DNA of 64,000 nucleotides from Clostridium porci. GTDB lineage: Bacteria > Bacillota > Clostridia > Lachnospirales > Lachnospiraceae. The notes under the pieces are model-generated. The model was not told where the DNA came from. It saw only the letters and a list, made by a program, of their open reading frames with translations, and did no database searches. The stretch's first letter is position 1, and each line of letters starts with the position of its first letter. Of this stretch, positions 17,115-27,230 are shown piece by piece. The stretch lies in the NCBI RefSeq assembly GCF_009696375.1, contig NZ_VUMD01000016.1, positions 30,206-94,205 of the forward strand, given 5' to 3'. The position numbers were made by a program, and so were the translations under genes.

Positions 17115-17867
17115 TTAATAATAAATAGATAATGGTTTTCCTTCAATTCTCATAATTTCAAATTCTACATTATAGATTGAAGAAAGAACTTCTTTCGTCA
17201 TAACCTCATCCACTGTGCCAAACTTAGCAACCCGTCCGTCCACAAGTGCACAGATGTAATCTGAATAAAATGCCGCATAATTGATCTCATGTAATACCAA
17301 AATTACAGTCTTATCTAATTCATCGCATAACCGGCGGACGATTTTCATCATATTGGTTGCATGATAAATATCCAGATTATTTGTAGGTTCATCCAGCAAT
17401 ATGTACTCTGTATCCTGAGCAATCACCATTGCAATATAGGCTCTTTGGCGCTGGCCACCGGAAATTTCATCAATAAATTGGTGCTGAATATCTTGCAATT
17501 CAAGATAGGCGATGGCTTTTGAAATAATTGCCTCATCTTCCTCTGTCAGGCGGCTTCCAGAATAAGGAAACCGCCCAAAGGCCACCAGCTCCCGGACTGT
17601 CAGCTTCATCTGGATGTTATTGCTTTGGGTAAGGATCGCTATTTTCTTTGCTAGTTCCTTGCTTTTCCATTTCTCAATATCTTTTCCGTTAAAATCCACG
17701 ATTCCTGCGTCCCTGGCAATAAGCCTGGCCAGCATATTGAAAACAGTGGATTTTCCAGCCCCGTTTGGCCCTATCATAGAGGTAACGGCCCTTTTGGGAA
17801 TTTCAATGCTAATAGAATCAACAACGGTTTTACTCCCATACCGCTTTGATAGCTTATCAATGATCAT
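17115..17867 (-). CDS. Siderophore ABC transporter ATP-binding protein (FecE/YclP-like)
   Basis: A 250-residue ATPase. Walker A MIGPNGAGKSTVFNMLAR, Q-loop ILTQSNN, signature EISGGQRQRAYIAMVIAQD, Walker B YILLDEPTNNLD and the switch His in ILVLHEINYAAF are all present. The start ATG overlaps the upstream permease stop (TAATG), so the pair is translationally coupled. It energises the two FecCD-type permeases encoded upstream. Confidence 0.95.
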   Translation of the reverse strand: MIIDKLSKRYGSKTVVDSISIEIPKRAVTSMIGPNGAGKSTVFNMLARLIARDAGIVDFNGKDIEKWKSKELAKKIAILTQSNNIQMKLTVRELVAFGRFPYSGSRLTEEDEAIISKAIAYLELQDIQHQFIDEISGGQRQRAYIAMVIAQDTEYILLDEPTNNLDIYHATNMMKIVRRLCDELDKTVILVLHEINYAAFYSDYICALVDGRVAKFGTVDEVMTKEVLSSIYNVEFEIMRIEGKPLSIYY

Positions 17868-18844
17868 TATGATACACTCCTGTTCATCAGAAGCAGATAT
17901 AGGAAATACACTCCTCCTGCTACTGTAATAAAGATACTGACCGGGATCTCATAGGAATATATCCTTTCTACAATCGTCTGGCCTCCCAGTAAAACCAGCA
18001 TTCCAAAAAGCACGGAGCCTGTAACCAGATATATGTGGCGGTATGTTTTCAGCAGCTGCCGGCCAAGATTTGCTATAATCAGGCCTAAAAAGGAGATTGG
18101 CCCAACCATGGCCGTTGCAACAGCAATACATAAGGTAACTCCAAGCAAAAGCTTCCTGACGCAGTGGTCGTAATCTACGCCAAGGTTGACTGCCTGATTC
18201 TTTCCTAATGTAACCACATCCAGTAATCCCAATTCCTTTCGCAAGGCAAATAGGATAAGGGCTAACACAAAGACTGAAAAAAGTATAATCTCTGTATTTA
18301 TATTACTAAAGCTTGCCACCAAGGTTGATAATAAGGCATCATACTCATTTGGGTCCATAATTCTTGTCATACTGGTCTGCACACTGGAAAAAAAGGAGGT
18401 TAACACCGTTCCTATCAATAATACATACAAAATATTGTAGTTCGTTTTCTTGAACATATAGCTATAGATTCCGGTGGCTACGATCCCCATTAATATCAGG
18501 TCAAATATAAAGGCTATGTTATCATTTGAGGCTATTACACTGGAAGAACCTGCTGCAAATACCACAGCTGTATGAATCAGGGTATACAGAGAATTCATTC
18601 CAAGCAAGCACGGCGTTACAATCCTGTTATTGATGATAGACTGGAATACAATAGAGGCCCCGCCAATGGCAAAGGCTGCTATAAGCATAGCTAATACCTT
18701 TGGCGCCCTTATCCCCATGGAATACCTGAACAATTTAGAGTTTCCAAAATTCACCTCCAGCAGCAAATAAGCAAGAGCTGAGGCTATAACCAGCGCAGCA
18801 AGTATGATCAGCTTACGTTTATTTTTTTGATGAGTCAGGAACAT
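17867..18844 (-). CDS. Siderophore ABC transporter permease (FecCD/YclO-like)
   Basis: A 325-residue permease with 8-10 hydrophobic segments. Family features include RAPKVLAMLIAAFAIGGASI near the N-terminus and the coupling region VGPISFLGLIIANLGRQLLK. Its start overlaps the end of the first permease gene by 10 bp. It forms the heterodimeric channel with that protein. Confidence 0.95.
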   Translation of the reverse strand: MFLTHQKNKRKLIILAALVIASALAYLLLEVNFGNSKLFRYSMGIRAPKVLAMLIAAFAIGGASIVFQSIINNRIVTPCLLGMNSLYTLIHTAVVFAAGSSSVIASNDNIAFIFDLILMGIVATGIYSYMFKKTNYNILYVLLIGTVLTSFFSSVQTSMTRIMDPNEYDALLSTLVASFSNINTEIILFSVFVLALILFALRKELGLLDVVTLGKNQAVNLGVDYDHCVRKLLLGVTLCIAVATAMVGPISFLGLIIANLGRQLLKTYRHIYLVTGSVLFGMLVLLGGQTIVERIYSYEIPVSIFITVAGGVYFLYLLLMNRSVS

Positions 18845-19845
18845 TTATTATCACCTCCCATGAATAAGCGGATTGATTTCCTGCCATGGCGCAGCCGATA
18901 GAACAACAGCCCGATAAAAAGAAAGCTGCCAATTATTCCAATAATCAAATCAATCGGCAATTCGTACGGAAAGATAATTAACCTTCCTAAAATATCACAA
19001 ACCAAAACAAAGATAGCGCCAAACAAAGCGGTGTCAATGAGAGTTCCTCTGATTCTGTCTCCCTTTAGGATGGCTACGATGTTCGGTACAATAAGGCCGA
19101 TATAGGAGATAGAACCAACAACCACAACTACGCTGGCCGTTATCACCGCCGCAATCGTCAGTCCCATAAACAGCACCAGATTATAAGGCACGCCCAGGTT
19201 TTTGGCAAAGTCCTTACCCATACCAACAATATTGAAATGATTCGCAAAGATAAAAGCCAGCGCCACAAGGGGAACCGTAAGATACACCAGCTCAAAGCGG
19301 CCTCTGAGCACAAGGGAAAAATGCCCTACTAACCAGGTGGAAAGAGCCTGAGTCATCTCATACTTATAAGCGAAATAGTTTGTAATTCCTCCTATAATGT
19401 TTCCAAACATAATCCCTACTAAGGGAACCATAACGGTATCCTTAAACTGTATCCGCTGTATGAACCATACAAATACCCAGGTGCCCAGTACTGCTGTTGC
19501 AAAGGAAAAAAGGGCTCGATCCCAAAGAGTTGCTTTCGGCAGAAACAATAATGCCATCAAAATACCAAACTGCGCAGAAGAAATCGTAGCTCCGGTTGTA
19601 GGCGATACAAATTTATTCATGCACAACTGCTGCATAATCAAACCGGCCACACTCATTCCAACACCTGTACACAGTATTGCTAACAGACGAGGCAGTCTGG
19701 AAATCAGGAATATCTCAAGTGGCTCTGTATCGCCAGATAAAAGGGCTGCTGGTTCTACTTCCAGGACTCCGATAAATAAAGATACGGCAGAAATAAGAAT
19801 CAGAATAATTGTTAAAAATATAGTCGTATAGTACTTTTTAATCAT
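18835..19845 (-). CDS. Siderophore ABC transporter permease (FecCD/YclN-like)
   Basis: A 336-residue permease, first gene of the leftward operon. It carries the FecCD signature: SRLPRLLAILCTGVGMSVAG, MQQLCMNKFVSPTTGATISS, and VGSISYIGLIVPNIVAIL in the ATPase-coupling loop. About nine membrane segments. Gene order permease-permease-ATPase-binding protein is that of yclNOPQ in Bacillus. Confidence 0.95.
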   Translation of the reverse strand: MIKKYYTTIFLTIILILISAVSLFIGVLEVEPAALLSGDTEPLEIFLISRLPRLLAILCTGVGMSVAGLIMQQLCMNKFVSPTTGATISSAQFGILMALLFLPKATLWDRALFSFATAVLGTWVFVWFIQRIQFKDTVMVPLVGIMFGNIIGGITNYFAYKYEMTQALSTWLVGHFSLVLRGRFELVYLTVPLVALAFIFANHFNIVGMGKDFAKNLGVPYNLVLFMGLTIAAVITASVVVVVGSISYIGLIVPNIVAILKGDRIRGTLIDTALFGAIFVLVCDILGRLIIFPYELPIDLIIGIIGSFLFIGLLFYRLRHGRKSIRLFMGGDNKCS

Positions 19846-19926
19846 ACTCCTCCTTTCTCATAAGATTTTTGTTATAACTAAATCTTGAGGTTTTACTGTT
19901 TCGCTATACCAAATGATGATTGCCCT

Positions 19927-19955
19927 ATATAAGTTAGCACAAACTAATCAAGATA
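19927..19955 (-). promoter_or_regulatory. Promoter of the siderophore ABC operon with a DtxR-like dyad in the spacer
   Basis: On the minus strand a TTGATT -35 is followed after 16 bp by TATAGG, about 85 bp upstream of the first permease. The spacer contains TTAGTTTGTGCTAA (19934-19947), with TTAG/CTAA arms like those of DtxR/IdeR-type iron boxes. A repressor there would block polymerase. The regulator is inferred. Confidence 0.45.
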
Positions 19956-20197
19956 ACAAGTATTTTTTCTTATATTCTTTGTTGTTGATAAAAAGTTTCG
20001 TTTTCCCTTCGCTTATTTTATCCTGCCGGCGCTCTTCCACCAGAGGTTCTTACATAAAAATTTATTTGTAGAAATTTTCCTAAAGCTGTAGACTTCTGGA
20101 CTGTATGACAGAATTTATATACTCTAATCGGCTTTTCTCATGCTCATACTAACTATGAAGCCAAACGGCAGCAGCAACAATGAAAGGAGTGTGTTCA

Positions 20198-20416
20198 ATG
20201 AATTTTTGCGATTGTAATTCACAGCCAACGGCCCAGAAAGAAACATGGGGCGATAAGTCTGCCTCCCCTGGACCTGGCCTTCAGCTTGGTATTGCTACAA
20301 TTCCCATGCAGCCATGGGAAACTCCCTATACGCCTGCAAGGGCATTGAAGCAGGGTACTATGTTCCCCTGTCTGGATCTTCCGTTTTTTGTAACAGGAGG
20401 TGAACTCAATGGCTGA
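20198..20416 (+). CDS. cotJA: Spore coat-associated protein CotJA
   Basis: A 72-residue protein starting at the ATG after AAAGGAG; an upstream in-frame ATG (20180) lies before that site and is less likely. The conserved core LQLGIATIPMQPWETPYTPA and ALKQGTMFPCLDLPFF is the CotJA signature. CotJA is needed for CotJC assembly into the spore coat. The Cys-rich N-terminus (MNFCDC) is unusual in the family. First gene of cotJABC. Confidence 0.9.
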   Translation: MNFCDCNSQPTAQKETWGDKSASPGPGLQLGIATIPMQPWETPYTPARALKQGTMFPCLDLPFFVTGGELNG

Positions 20417-20720
20417 CCGCTGTAGGCTTCTTCAGGAAATAAATGAAGTCAGTTTTATTGTGAATGACTTAACCCTTTATCTGGATACCCATCCTCTGGA
20501 TGCAGACGCCCTGGACGCATTCAGCCAGTCTATGGCAAAGCGGAGGCAGCTTTTGGATACCTACGCAAAGGAATTTGAGCCTCTCACCCTAAACTGTGTG
20601 TGTCCTGACACGAATAATCAATCGGAAGCTCATACAAACTACCCGGGCCAAAAGCATTTCTCCTGGACTGACGGCCCTCTGCCCTGGGACAATCAGGATG
20701 AAAAAGGAGGTGGAAAATAA
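20409..20720 (+). CDS. cotJB: Spore coat protein CotJB
   Basis: A 103-residue protein with start at 20409, 8 bp after AGGAGG and overlapping the end of cotJA by 8 bp. The CotJB core LLQEINEVSFIVNDLTLYLD, THPLDADALDAF and a tail with FSWTDGPLPWD are visible. It is a component of the CotJ complex in the inner coat layers. Its stop overlaps the cotJC start (TAATG). Confidence 0.9.
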   Translation: MADRCRLLQEINEVSFIVNDLTLYLDTHPLDADALDAFSQSMAKRRQLLDTYAKEFEPLTLNCVCPDTNNQSEAHTNYPGQKHFSWTDGPLPWDNQDEKGGGK

Positions 20721-21331
20721 TGTGGATCTATGAAAAAAGGCTTCAATTTCCTGTAAAAATAACTCAAACCTGCCCTAAGACCGCATCTCTGATTATCAGC
20801 CAATTTGGCGGGCCTGACGGAGAATTAGCTGCCTCTATGCGTTATCTTTCCCAGCGCTATACCATGCCATGCAAGGAGGTGGGAGGACTTCTGACAGATA
20901 TTGGAACAGAGGAGCTGGCGCACCTGGAGATAATATGTGCTATTATCTACCAGCTGACCAAGAACATGACGCCAGAGCAGGCTAAAACAGCAGGCTTTGA
21001 TGCCTACTATATTGACCACACGGCTGCTCTCTGGCCTACTGCTGCCGCAGGCGTACCCTTCAATGCCTGTGAATTCCAGTCTAAGGGAGATGCCATCACA
21101 GACCTTCATGAGGATCTGGCTGCAGAGCAGAAGGCCAGAACCACTTATGATAACCTGATTCGTGTTATTGAAAATCCGGAGGTAAGAGAACCCCTTAAGT
21201 TTCTCAGGGCACGTGAGGTTGTGCATTTTCAGCGATTTGGTGAGGCCCTGGAAAAGATTAAGTCCAAGCTTAACGAGAAGAACTTTTATTATTTCAACCC
21301 AGAGTTTGATAAGCAGTTTGTCAATAAGTAA
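20720..21331 (+). CDS. cotJC: Manganese catalase-like spore coat protein CotJC
   Basis: A 203-residue ferritin-like protein. MWIYEKRLQFPVKITQTCPK opens it; ligand-bearing helices read DIGTEELAHLEII (Glu, His) and LHEDLAAEQKARTTYDNLI (Glu), then LRAREVVHFQRFGEAL (Glu, His). These are the di-manganese ligands of Mn-catalases. It probably decomposes peroxide in the spore coat. Coupled to cotJB by a one-base overlap. The operon shows that the organism is a spore former; the mother-cell sigma promoter could not be identified with confidence. Confidence 0.93.
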   Translation: MWIYEKRLQFPVKITQTCPKTASLIISQFGGPDGELAASMRYLSQRYTMPCKEVGGLLTDIGTEELAHLEIICAIIYQLTKNMTPEQAKTAGFDAYYIDHTAALWPTAAAGVPFNACEFQSKGDAITDLHEDLAAEQKARTTYDNLIRVIENPEVREPLKFLRAREVVHFQRFGEALEKIKSKLNEKNFYYFNPEFDKQFVNK

Positions 21332-21335
21332 AAAT

Positions 21336-21371
21336 CGTTCTGAAACCCTTTCAGACTAATCCTTCAGAACG
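21336..21371 (+). terminator. Hairpin after cotJC
   Basis: CGTTCTGAA (21336-21344) pairs with TTCAGAACG (21363-21371), 5 bp after the cotJC stop. It has no T-run, so it may serve mRNA 3'-end stability; a second hairpin element follows at 21428. Confidence 0.5.
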
Positions 21372-21427
21372 CTGTAAAAGGGCTGCAGCAATATAAAACT
21401 GCGATTCGAACCTGAACAAAAATCACT

Positions 21428-21475
21428 AAAAAACACGGTTTAAGAAGCCTTTATAGCTACTGAAACCGTGTTTTT
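21428..21475 (+). repeat. Dispersed hairpin repeat, copy A
   Basis: AAACACGGTTT and AAACCGTGTTT arms (11 bp, perfect) around a loop containing CCTTTATAGCTACTG, with flanking A- and T-runs. Related copies are at 29492, 43245 and 60718, all in this orientation. It sits between convergent cotJC and cbiK and can work as a terminator in both directions. Confidence 0.7.
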
Positions 21476-21602
21476 GTGCAGTTCGGAGATATCCATAGTT
21501 TTTCGCAAACGCAGTTGATAGAATGTTTCCTCAAACACCTTGACTACGATCCATAGGATTTAGAAAATGCTGTTACCCTCTGTTGCTGCAACGCATTTCA
21601 TT

Positions 21603-22388
21603 TTATGAGTTTAAGGCGTCCTTAACGTGATCCACAAACATTTCCTGAATCTCGGTAAATTCTCCCAATCCCTTTACGATGCACTCCACCTGGTATCCCT
21701 TTTCTGAAAATCGGGTTTTCCAGGAGTTCTCATCGTCCCCAGCCATGTCCTCATTGGCATGATCCCCGGCCACAATCATAAGAGGCTGAAGCACTACTTT
21801 TTTGACCCACATCCCCTCAACCGCTTTCAGGCTGGCCTCTATATCTGGCTCTGCTTCAACCGTACCTACAAAGTAGCGGCTGTGGCCTGCCTTATGAAAC
21901 ATTTCCCCTAATTTATGATAGGCGATGTTGGCTCTATGGGCTGTGCCATGTCCCATAAATACCATCGCCGTATGTTCATCCAGCTTCTCCTGGGTGGAAG
22001 AGATCAGAATATCCCTCAGCCTCAGATAGTCCTGCTCCGCTCCAAGCAAGGGCCCTCCATAACGGATCGAATCAAACTGCTGCTCAAAGGGCTTAACCTG
22101 GCTCATCATATCATCATACTCTTCTCCTGGCATCACATGGGTAGGCTGCACCACCACCTCTTTAAATCCCTTCCATACCAGTTTTTCCATGGCTTCTCTC
22201 ACAGTATCAATCACAAGTCCATCCCTGGATCTTAACTTATCAATAATCATCTGGCTGGTAAAAGCCCTGAACACCTCATATTCCGGAAAAGCCTCCCCAA
22301 TGGCCTTCTCAATGGCCCCTATGGTCAGCTCCCTGGTTTCTGTATAGCTGGTACCAAAGCTAACTGCCAGAATTGCTTTCTTTTTCAT
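21603..22388 (-). CDS. cbiK: Sirohydrochlorin cobaltochelatase CbiK
   Basis: A 261-residue class II chelatase that inserts cobalt into sirohydrochlorin in the anaerobic cobalamin pathway. MKKKAILAVSFGTSYTETRE is the CbiK N-terminus. VFMGHGTAHRANIAYHKL carries the first metal-binding His, and LQPLMIVAGDHANEDMAGDD the second His and following acidic residues. It has no signal peptide, so it is a cytoplasmic form. It stands alone with no other cobalamin gene in the window; a role in iron chelation to sirohaem or related tetrapyrroles is a possible alternative. Confidence 0.92.
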   Translation of the reverse strand: MKKKAILAVSFGTSYTETRELTIGAIEKAIGEAFPEYEVFRAFTSQMIIDKLRSRDGLVIDTVREAMEKLVWKGFKEVVVQPTHVMPGEEYDDMMSQVKPFEQQFDSIRYGGPLLGAEQDYLRLRDILISSTQEKLDEHTAMVFMGHGTAHRANIAYHKLGEMFHKAGHSRYFVGTVEAEPDIEASLKAVEGMWVKKVVLQPLMIVAGDHANEDMAGDDENSWKTRFSEKGYQVECIVKGLGEFTEIQEMFVDHVKDALNS

Positions 22389-22646
22389 TCTAAACCCGCT
22401 TTCTAAATTTACTATTTTCCAGCCGATTATAGCATAAACTATCAGAAAAAGAAAGCGTCAGAGACAACCTGCTGCTGATTCCTGTAACCTCATACGTAAC
22501 TTCTTTTCTGCCTTTTCACGTTTATAATCCTCAATATCTATAGCTACAAACTTACCTTGTCTATTTCCATCAAATGCTAAAACACTATAATACCTGCTTA
22601 ATTTAGCTTCTTATTAAATTTATAACCAGCTCCCTATATCATCCTC

Positions 22647-22684
22647 AAAATAACCGTAAATTATCTTTTATTTACGGTTATTTT
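22647..22684. terminator. Perfect 15-bp hairpin between cbiK and gdhA
   Basis: AAAATAACCGTAAAT pairs exactly with ATTTACGGTTATTTT around an 8-base loop. The A/T ends give a usable T-run on both strands. Confidence 0.65.
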
Positions 22685-22717
22685 GACAATTCTTTTGTCA
22701 TATCAACACATAAAGAA

Positions 22718-22748
22718 AAGTCCCATAAACACGAAGCTTACAGGACTT
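22718..22748 (-). terminator. gdhA terminator
   Basis: AAGTCC/GGACTT stem, followed on the minus strand by TTCTTTATG; 34 bp after the gdhA stop. Confidence 0.5.
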
Positions 22749-22781
22749 ATTCATATGATTTTTTATTTTAGAAATCTTCTA

Positions 22782-24128
<1,347 letters not shown>

Positions 24129-24192
24129 CTAAGTTTTATGTAAGATATGAAGTGTGGGGATGCCAGTGTTTTAATGACACACACTTAAAAAA

Positions 24193-24221
24193 AGTATAAC
24201 AAGTTAATTTGTTAAAGTCAA
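24193..24221 (-). promoter_or_regulatory. gdhA promoter with a dyad in the spacer
   Basis: Minus strand: TTGACT (24216-24221), 17 bp, TATACT (24193-24198). The spacer contains TAACAA-attaac-TTGTTA, a 6-bp-arm dyad that could be an operator. Confidence 0.6.
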
Positions 24222-24309
24222 GAAAGATATGAGATGAATTCCAAATCGACCAACTCAAAACGTTCTTTGCTCTAATACATATCATAATTTCCGGTATAAA
24301 ACCATAAAA

Positions 24310-24345
24310 GAGCAGGCCCTATGCCAATAAGCGTAGAGCCTGCTC
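24310..24345 (-). terminator. adhE terminator
   Basis: GAGCAGGC/GCCTGCTC stem, followed on the minus strand by TTTTATGGTTTT; about 40 bp after the adhE stop. Confidence 0.7.
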
Positions 24346-24386
24346 CAAACACAAAGGATAAAGGTATTTACCCACAATGGGCCGAA

Positions 24387-27002
24387 TTATTTACCGTAAT
24401 AAGCTTTCAGATACATTTCTTTAATCTCACTCATAAGCGGATATCTTGGATTTGCGCCGGTGCACTGGTCGTCAAATGCCTGCTCAACCATTTCATCCAG
24501 CCTGTCTAAGAAATCCTTTTCCTCAATACCGTAAGCGGCAATGGTCTTCTTAACTCCTACCGCTGCCTTCAGCTCCTCAATCTTATCAATGAGCTTCTTT
24601 ACTGCCTCTGCGTCATCCTTGGCATTAATGCCACAGAATCTTGCGCACTCAGCATATCTGGCCTGTGTATGAGGATACTGATACTGGGAGAAGGTACCCA
24701 TCTTACGTGGATTCTCCGCTGCATTAAAATCAACTACCAGAGAGATTAACAGCGCATTTGCAATACCATGCGGAAGGTGATGGAAAGCCCCCAGCTTATG
24801 CGCCATAGAGTGGCAAACGCCCAGGAATGCGTTGGCGAAGGCCATACCGGCCATACAGGATGCGTCAGCCATCTTCTGACGTGCCTCTACATTGTCCGGC
24901 TCGCTGTAAGCAGTGGGCAGGTAGTCAAATACATTCTTCATGGCTTTTAATGCCAGGCCGTCGGTATAATCAGTAGCCATTACAGAAGCGTATGCCTCCA
25001 GAGCATGGGTCAGTACGTCAACACCAGATGCGCTGGTAAGGCCCTTAGGCTGGCTCATCATATTATCCGTGTCTACGATTGCCATATTAGGAAGCAGCTG
25101 ATAATCTGCCAGCGGGTATTTTACGCCGGTCTCCTGATCGGTAATAACTGCAAACGGCGTAACCTCAGAACCTGTACCGGAAGAGGTTGGAACAGCGATA
25201 AAGTAAGCCTTCTCACCCATCTTCGGGAAGGTGTATACACGTTTACGGATATCGATAAAACGCATTGCCATATCCATAAAGTCTGCTTCCGGATGCTCAT
25301 AGAGTACCCACATAATCTTAGCCGCATCCATTGCGGAGCCGCCGCCCATTGCGATAATCACATCAGGCTCGAACTGTGCCATCAGCTTGGCTCCGGCCTG
25401 AGCATTGGCAAGAGTCGGATCCGGCTGTACATCGGAGAATACCGTGTAGGTGATGCCCATTTCATTTAAGCGGTCTGTAATCACATGCGTATAGCCATTC
25501 TTATACAGGAAGGAGTCAGTTACAATAAATGCCCGCTTTTTATTCATTACGTCCTTCAGCTCGTTTAGCGCTACAGGCAGACAGCCCTTCTTAAAGTATA
25601 CCTTCTCCGGTGCACGGAACCACAGCATGTTCTCTCTCCTCTCAGCAACAGTCTTAACATTCAGTAAATGCTTAACGCCAACGTTTTCGGATACGGAATT
25701 GCCGCCCCAGGAGCCGCAGCCCAGGGTTAAGGATGGAGCCAGCTTAAAGTTGTACAGGTCACCGATTCCACCGTGGGAGGAAGGTGTATTGATAACGATA
25801 CGGCAGGTTTTCATCCTGGAAGCATGCTCCATAATTTTTTCTGTTTCGTTAACATTGATATACAGAGAAGCAGTGTGGCCATAACCGCCGTCTGCAACCA
25901 GCTGCTCTGCCTTCTGGAGAGCCTCCTCAAAGGTTCTGGCCTTGTACATAGCCAGTACAGGAGACAGCTTCTCATGAGCAAATTCCTCGCTTATATCCAC
26001 AGAGTCCACCTCGCCGATGAGAATCTTGGTATCCTCAGGCACTTCCACTCCTGCCAGCTTGGCGATAACAGCTGCCTTCTGCCCGACAATCTTAGCATTG
26101 AGCGCTCCGTTTACAATAATGGTTTTACGCACCTTATCGATCTCGCCCTGCTTTAAGAAGTAACAGCCTCTGTATTCGAATTCTTTCTTCACTTCCTTAT
26201 AAATGGACTCCATAACAGTTACAGACTGCTCTGAAGCGCAAATCATACCATTATCAAAGGTCTTAGAATGAATGATAGAGCTAACGGCCATCTTAATATC
26301 AGCAGTATCATCAATAATAACCGGTGTGTTGCCCGCTCCAACGCCCAAGGCTGGCTTTCCTGAGGAGTAAGCTGCTTTAACCATTCCAGGTCCGCCTGTT
26401 GCAAGAATCAGATCTGCATCCCTCATAACCTCATTGGTCAGCTCCAGGGAAGGCACGTCAATCCAGCCGATTATGCCTTCTGGTGCACCTGCCTTTACCG
26501 CAGCATCCATAACGATCTTAGCTGCCTCAATGGTACAGCCTTTTGCCCGTGGATGTGGAGAAATAATAATGGCGTTTCGCGTCTTTAACGCAAGCAATGT
26601 CTTAAAGATAGCAGTTGAGGTCGGATTTGTAGTAGGAATAACAGCCGCGATCAGGCCGATTGGCTCCGCGATTTTCTTAATGCCGTACTCCTCATCCTCC
26701 TCAATCACACCAACTGTCTTCGTGTTCTTATAAGCATTGTAAATGTACTCTGCCGCATAGTTATTTTTAATGACCTTGTCTTCAACGACACCCATGCCGG
26801 TTTCAGCTACTGCCATTTTAGCCAGAGGAATACGCATCTTATTTGCTGCGCTTGCTGCCGCGAAAAAGATTGCGTCTACCTGCTCCTGCGTATATGTAGA
26901 GAAGATTTTCTGCGCTTCCCGCATTGCGTTCATCTTTGCGTTTAATGATTCAACGCTGTCAATGATTTCCGGAACAACAACTTGCTCAATTTTCTTTGCC
27001 AT
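24387..27002 (-). CDS. adhE: Bifunctional acetaldehyde-CoA/alcohol dehydrogenase AdhE
   Basis: An 871-residue enzyme turning acetyl-CoA into ethanol with two NADH. The start is at MAKKIEQVVV, with GGAGG eight bases upstream; a longer frame from 27041 lacks a proper site. The N-terminal aldehyde dehydrogenase half (1-440) has the Cys nucleophile in FDNGMICASEQSVTV and the NAD loop GVGAGNTPVIID. The C-terminal iron-dependent alcohol dehydrogenase half (about 455-871) has IIAMGGGSAMDAAKIMWVLY, and the iron ligands in GVDVLTHALEAYAS and HSMAHKLGAFHHLPHGIANA. AdhE forms helical spirosomes and is the main NAD+-regenerating step of fermentation. The upstream Rex-like operator implies NADH/NAD+ control. 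Confidence 0.97.
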   Translation of the reverse strand: MAKKIEQVVVPEIIDSVESLNAKMNAMREAQKIFSTYTQEQVDAIFFAAASAANKMRIPLAKMAVAETGMGVVEDKVIKNNYAAEYIYNAYKNTKTVGVIEEDEEYGIKKIAEPIGLIAAVIPTTNPTSTAIFKTLLALKTRNAIIISPHPRAKGCTIEAAKIVMDAAVKAGAPEGIIGWIDVPSLELTNEVMRDADLILATGGPGMVKAAYSSGKPALGVGAGNTPVIIDDTADIKMAVSSIIHSKTFDNGMICASEQSVTVMESIYKEVKKEFEYRGCYFLKQGEIDKVRKTIIVNGALNAKIVGQKAAVIAKLAGVEVPEDTKILIGEVDSVDISEEFAHEKLSPVLAMYKARTFEEALQKAEQLVADGGYGHTASLYINVNETEKIMEHASRMKTCRIVINTPSSHGGIGDLYNFKLAPSLTLGCGSWGGNSVSENVGVKHLLNVKTVAERRENMLWFRAPEKVYFKKGCLPVALNELKDVMNKKRAFIVTDSFLYKNGYTHVITDRLNEMGITYTVFSDVQPDPTLANAQAGAKLMAQFEPDVIIAMGGGSAMDAAKIMWVLYEHPEADFMDMAMRFIDIRKRVYTFPKMGEKAYFIAVPTSSGTGSEVTPFAVITDQETGVKYPLADYQLLPNMAIVDTDNMMSQPKGLTSASGVDVLTHALEAYASVMATDYTDGLALKAMKNVFDYLPTAYSEPDNVEARQKMADASCMAGMAFANAFLGVCHSMAHKLGAFHHLPHGIANALLISLVVDFNAAENPRKMGTFSQYQYPHTQARYAECARFCGINAKDDAEAVKKLIDKIEELKAAVGVKKTIAAYGIEEKDFLDRLDEMVEQAFDDQCTGANPRYPLMSEIKEMYLKAYYGK

Positions 27003-27079
27003 TTCCTTTTCCTCCAAATTTTCCTTGTGTTTGTAGTACATAAGATTGCTTCTGTTTGGTTGAGGTCGTTTCTTACAAT

Positions 27080-27139
27080 TTGTTAATTAATTATCAATCT
27101 TACTGTCTGCATTATAAACCTTCGTTAAAAAAATGTCAA
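27080..27139 (-). promoter_or_regulatory. adhE promoter and Rex-like operator
   Basis: Minus strand: TTGACA (27134-27139), 17 bp, TATAAT (27111-27116), a perfect vegetative promoter. Downstream at 27080-27097, in the early transcribed region, is TTGATAATTAATTAACAA, 17 of 18 positions compatible with the Rex consensus TTGTTAAnnnnTTAACAA. Rex is the known NADH-sensing repressor of adhE in Clostridia. Confidence 0.75.
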
Positions 27140-27230
27140 TATGTATTTTAAAATTTATCTCTTTTATTGCCGGACAGACGAACCCGGTTTACAAAAAAGC
27201 AGGCTGTGCAGCAGCTACAAAAATATATGC

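Larger units (their letters stand above)
22389..22781. other. Intergenic region between cbiK and gdhA
   Basis: No gene. A TATAAT preceded by TGC (minus strand, about 22425) is a likely extended -10 for cbiK. Two hairpins in this interval are listed separately. Confidence 0.5.

Noticed and set aside
20100..20180. Sporulation sigma-E promoter for cotJ
   Set aside because: A CATACTAA -10-like sequence is present near 20145 but no convincing -35 at the right distance was found.
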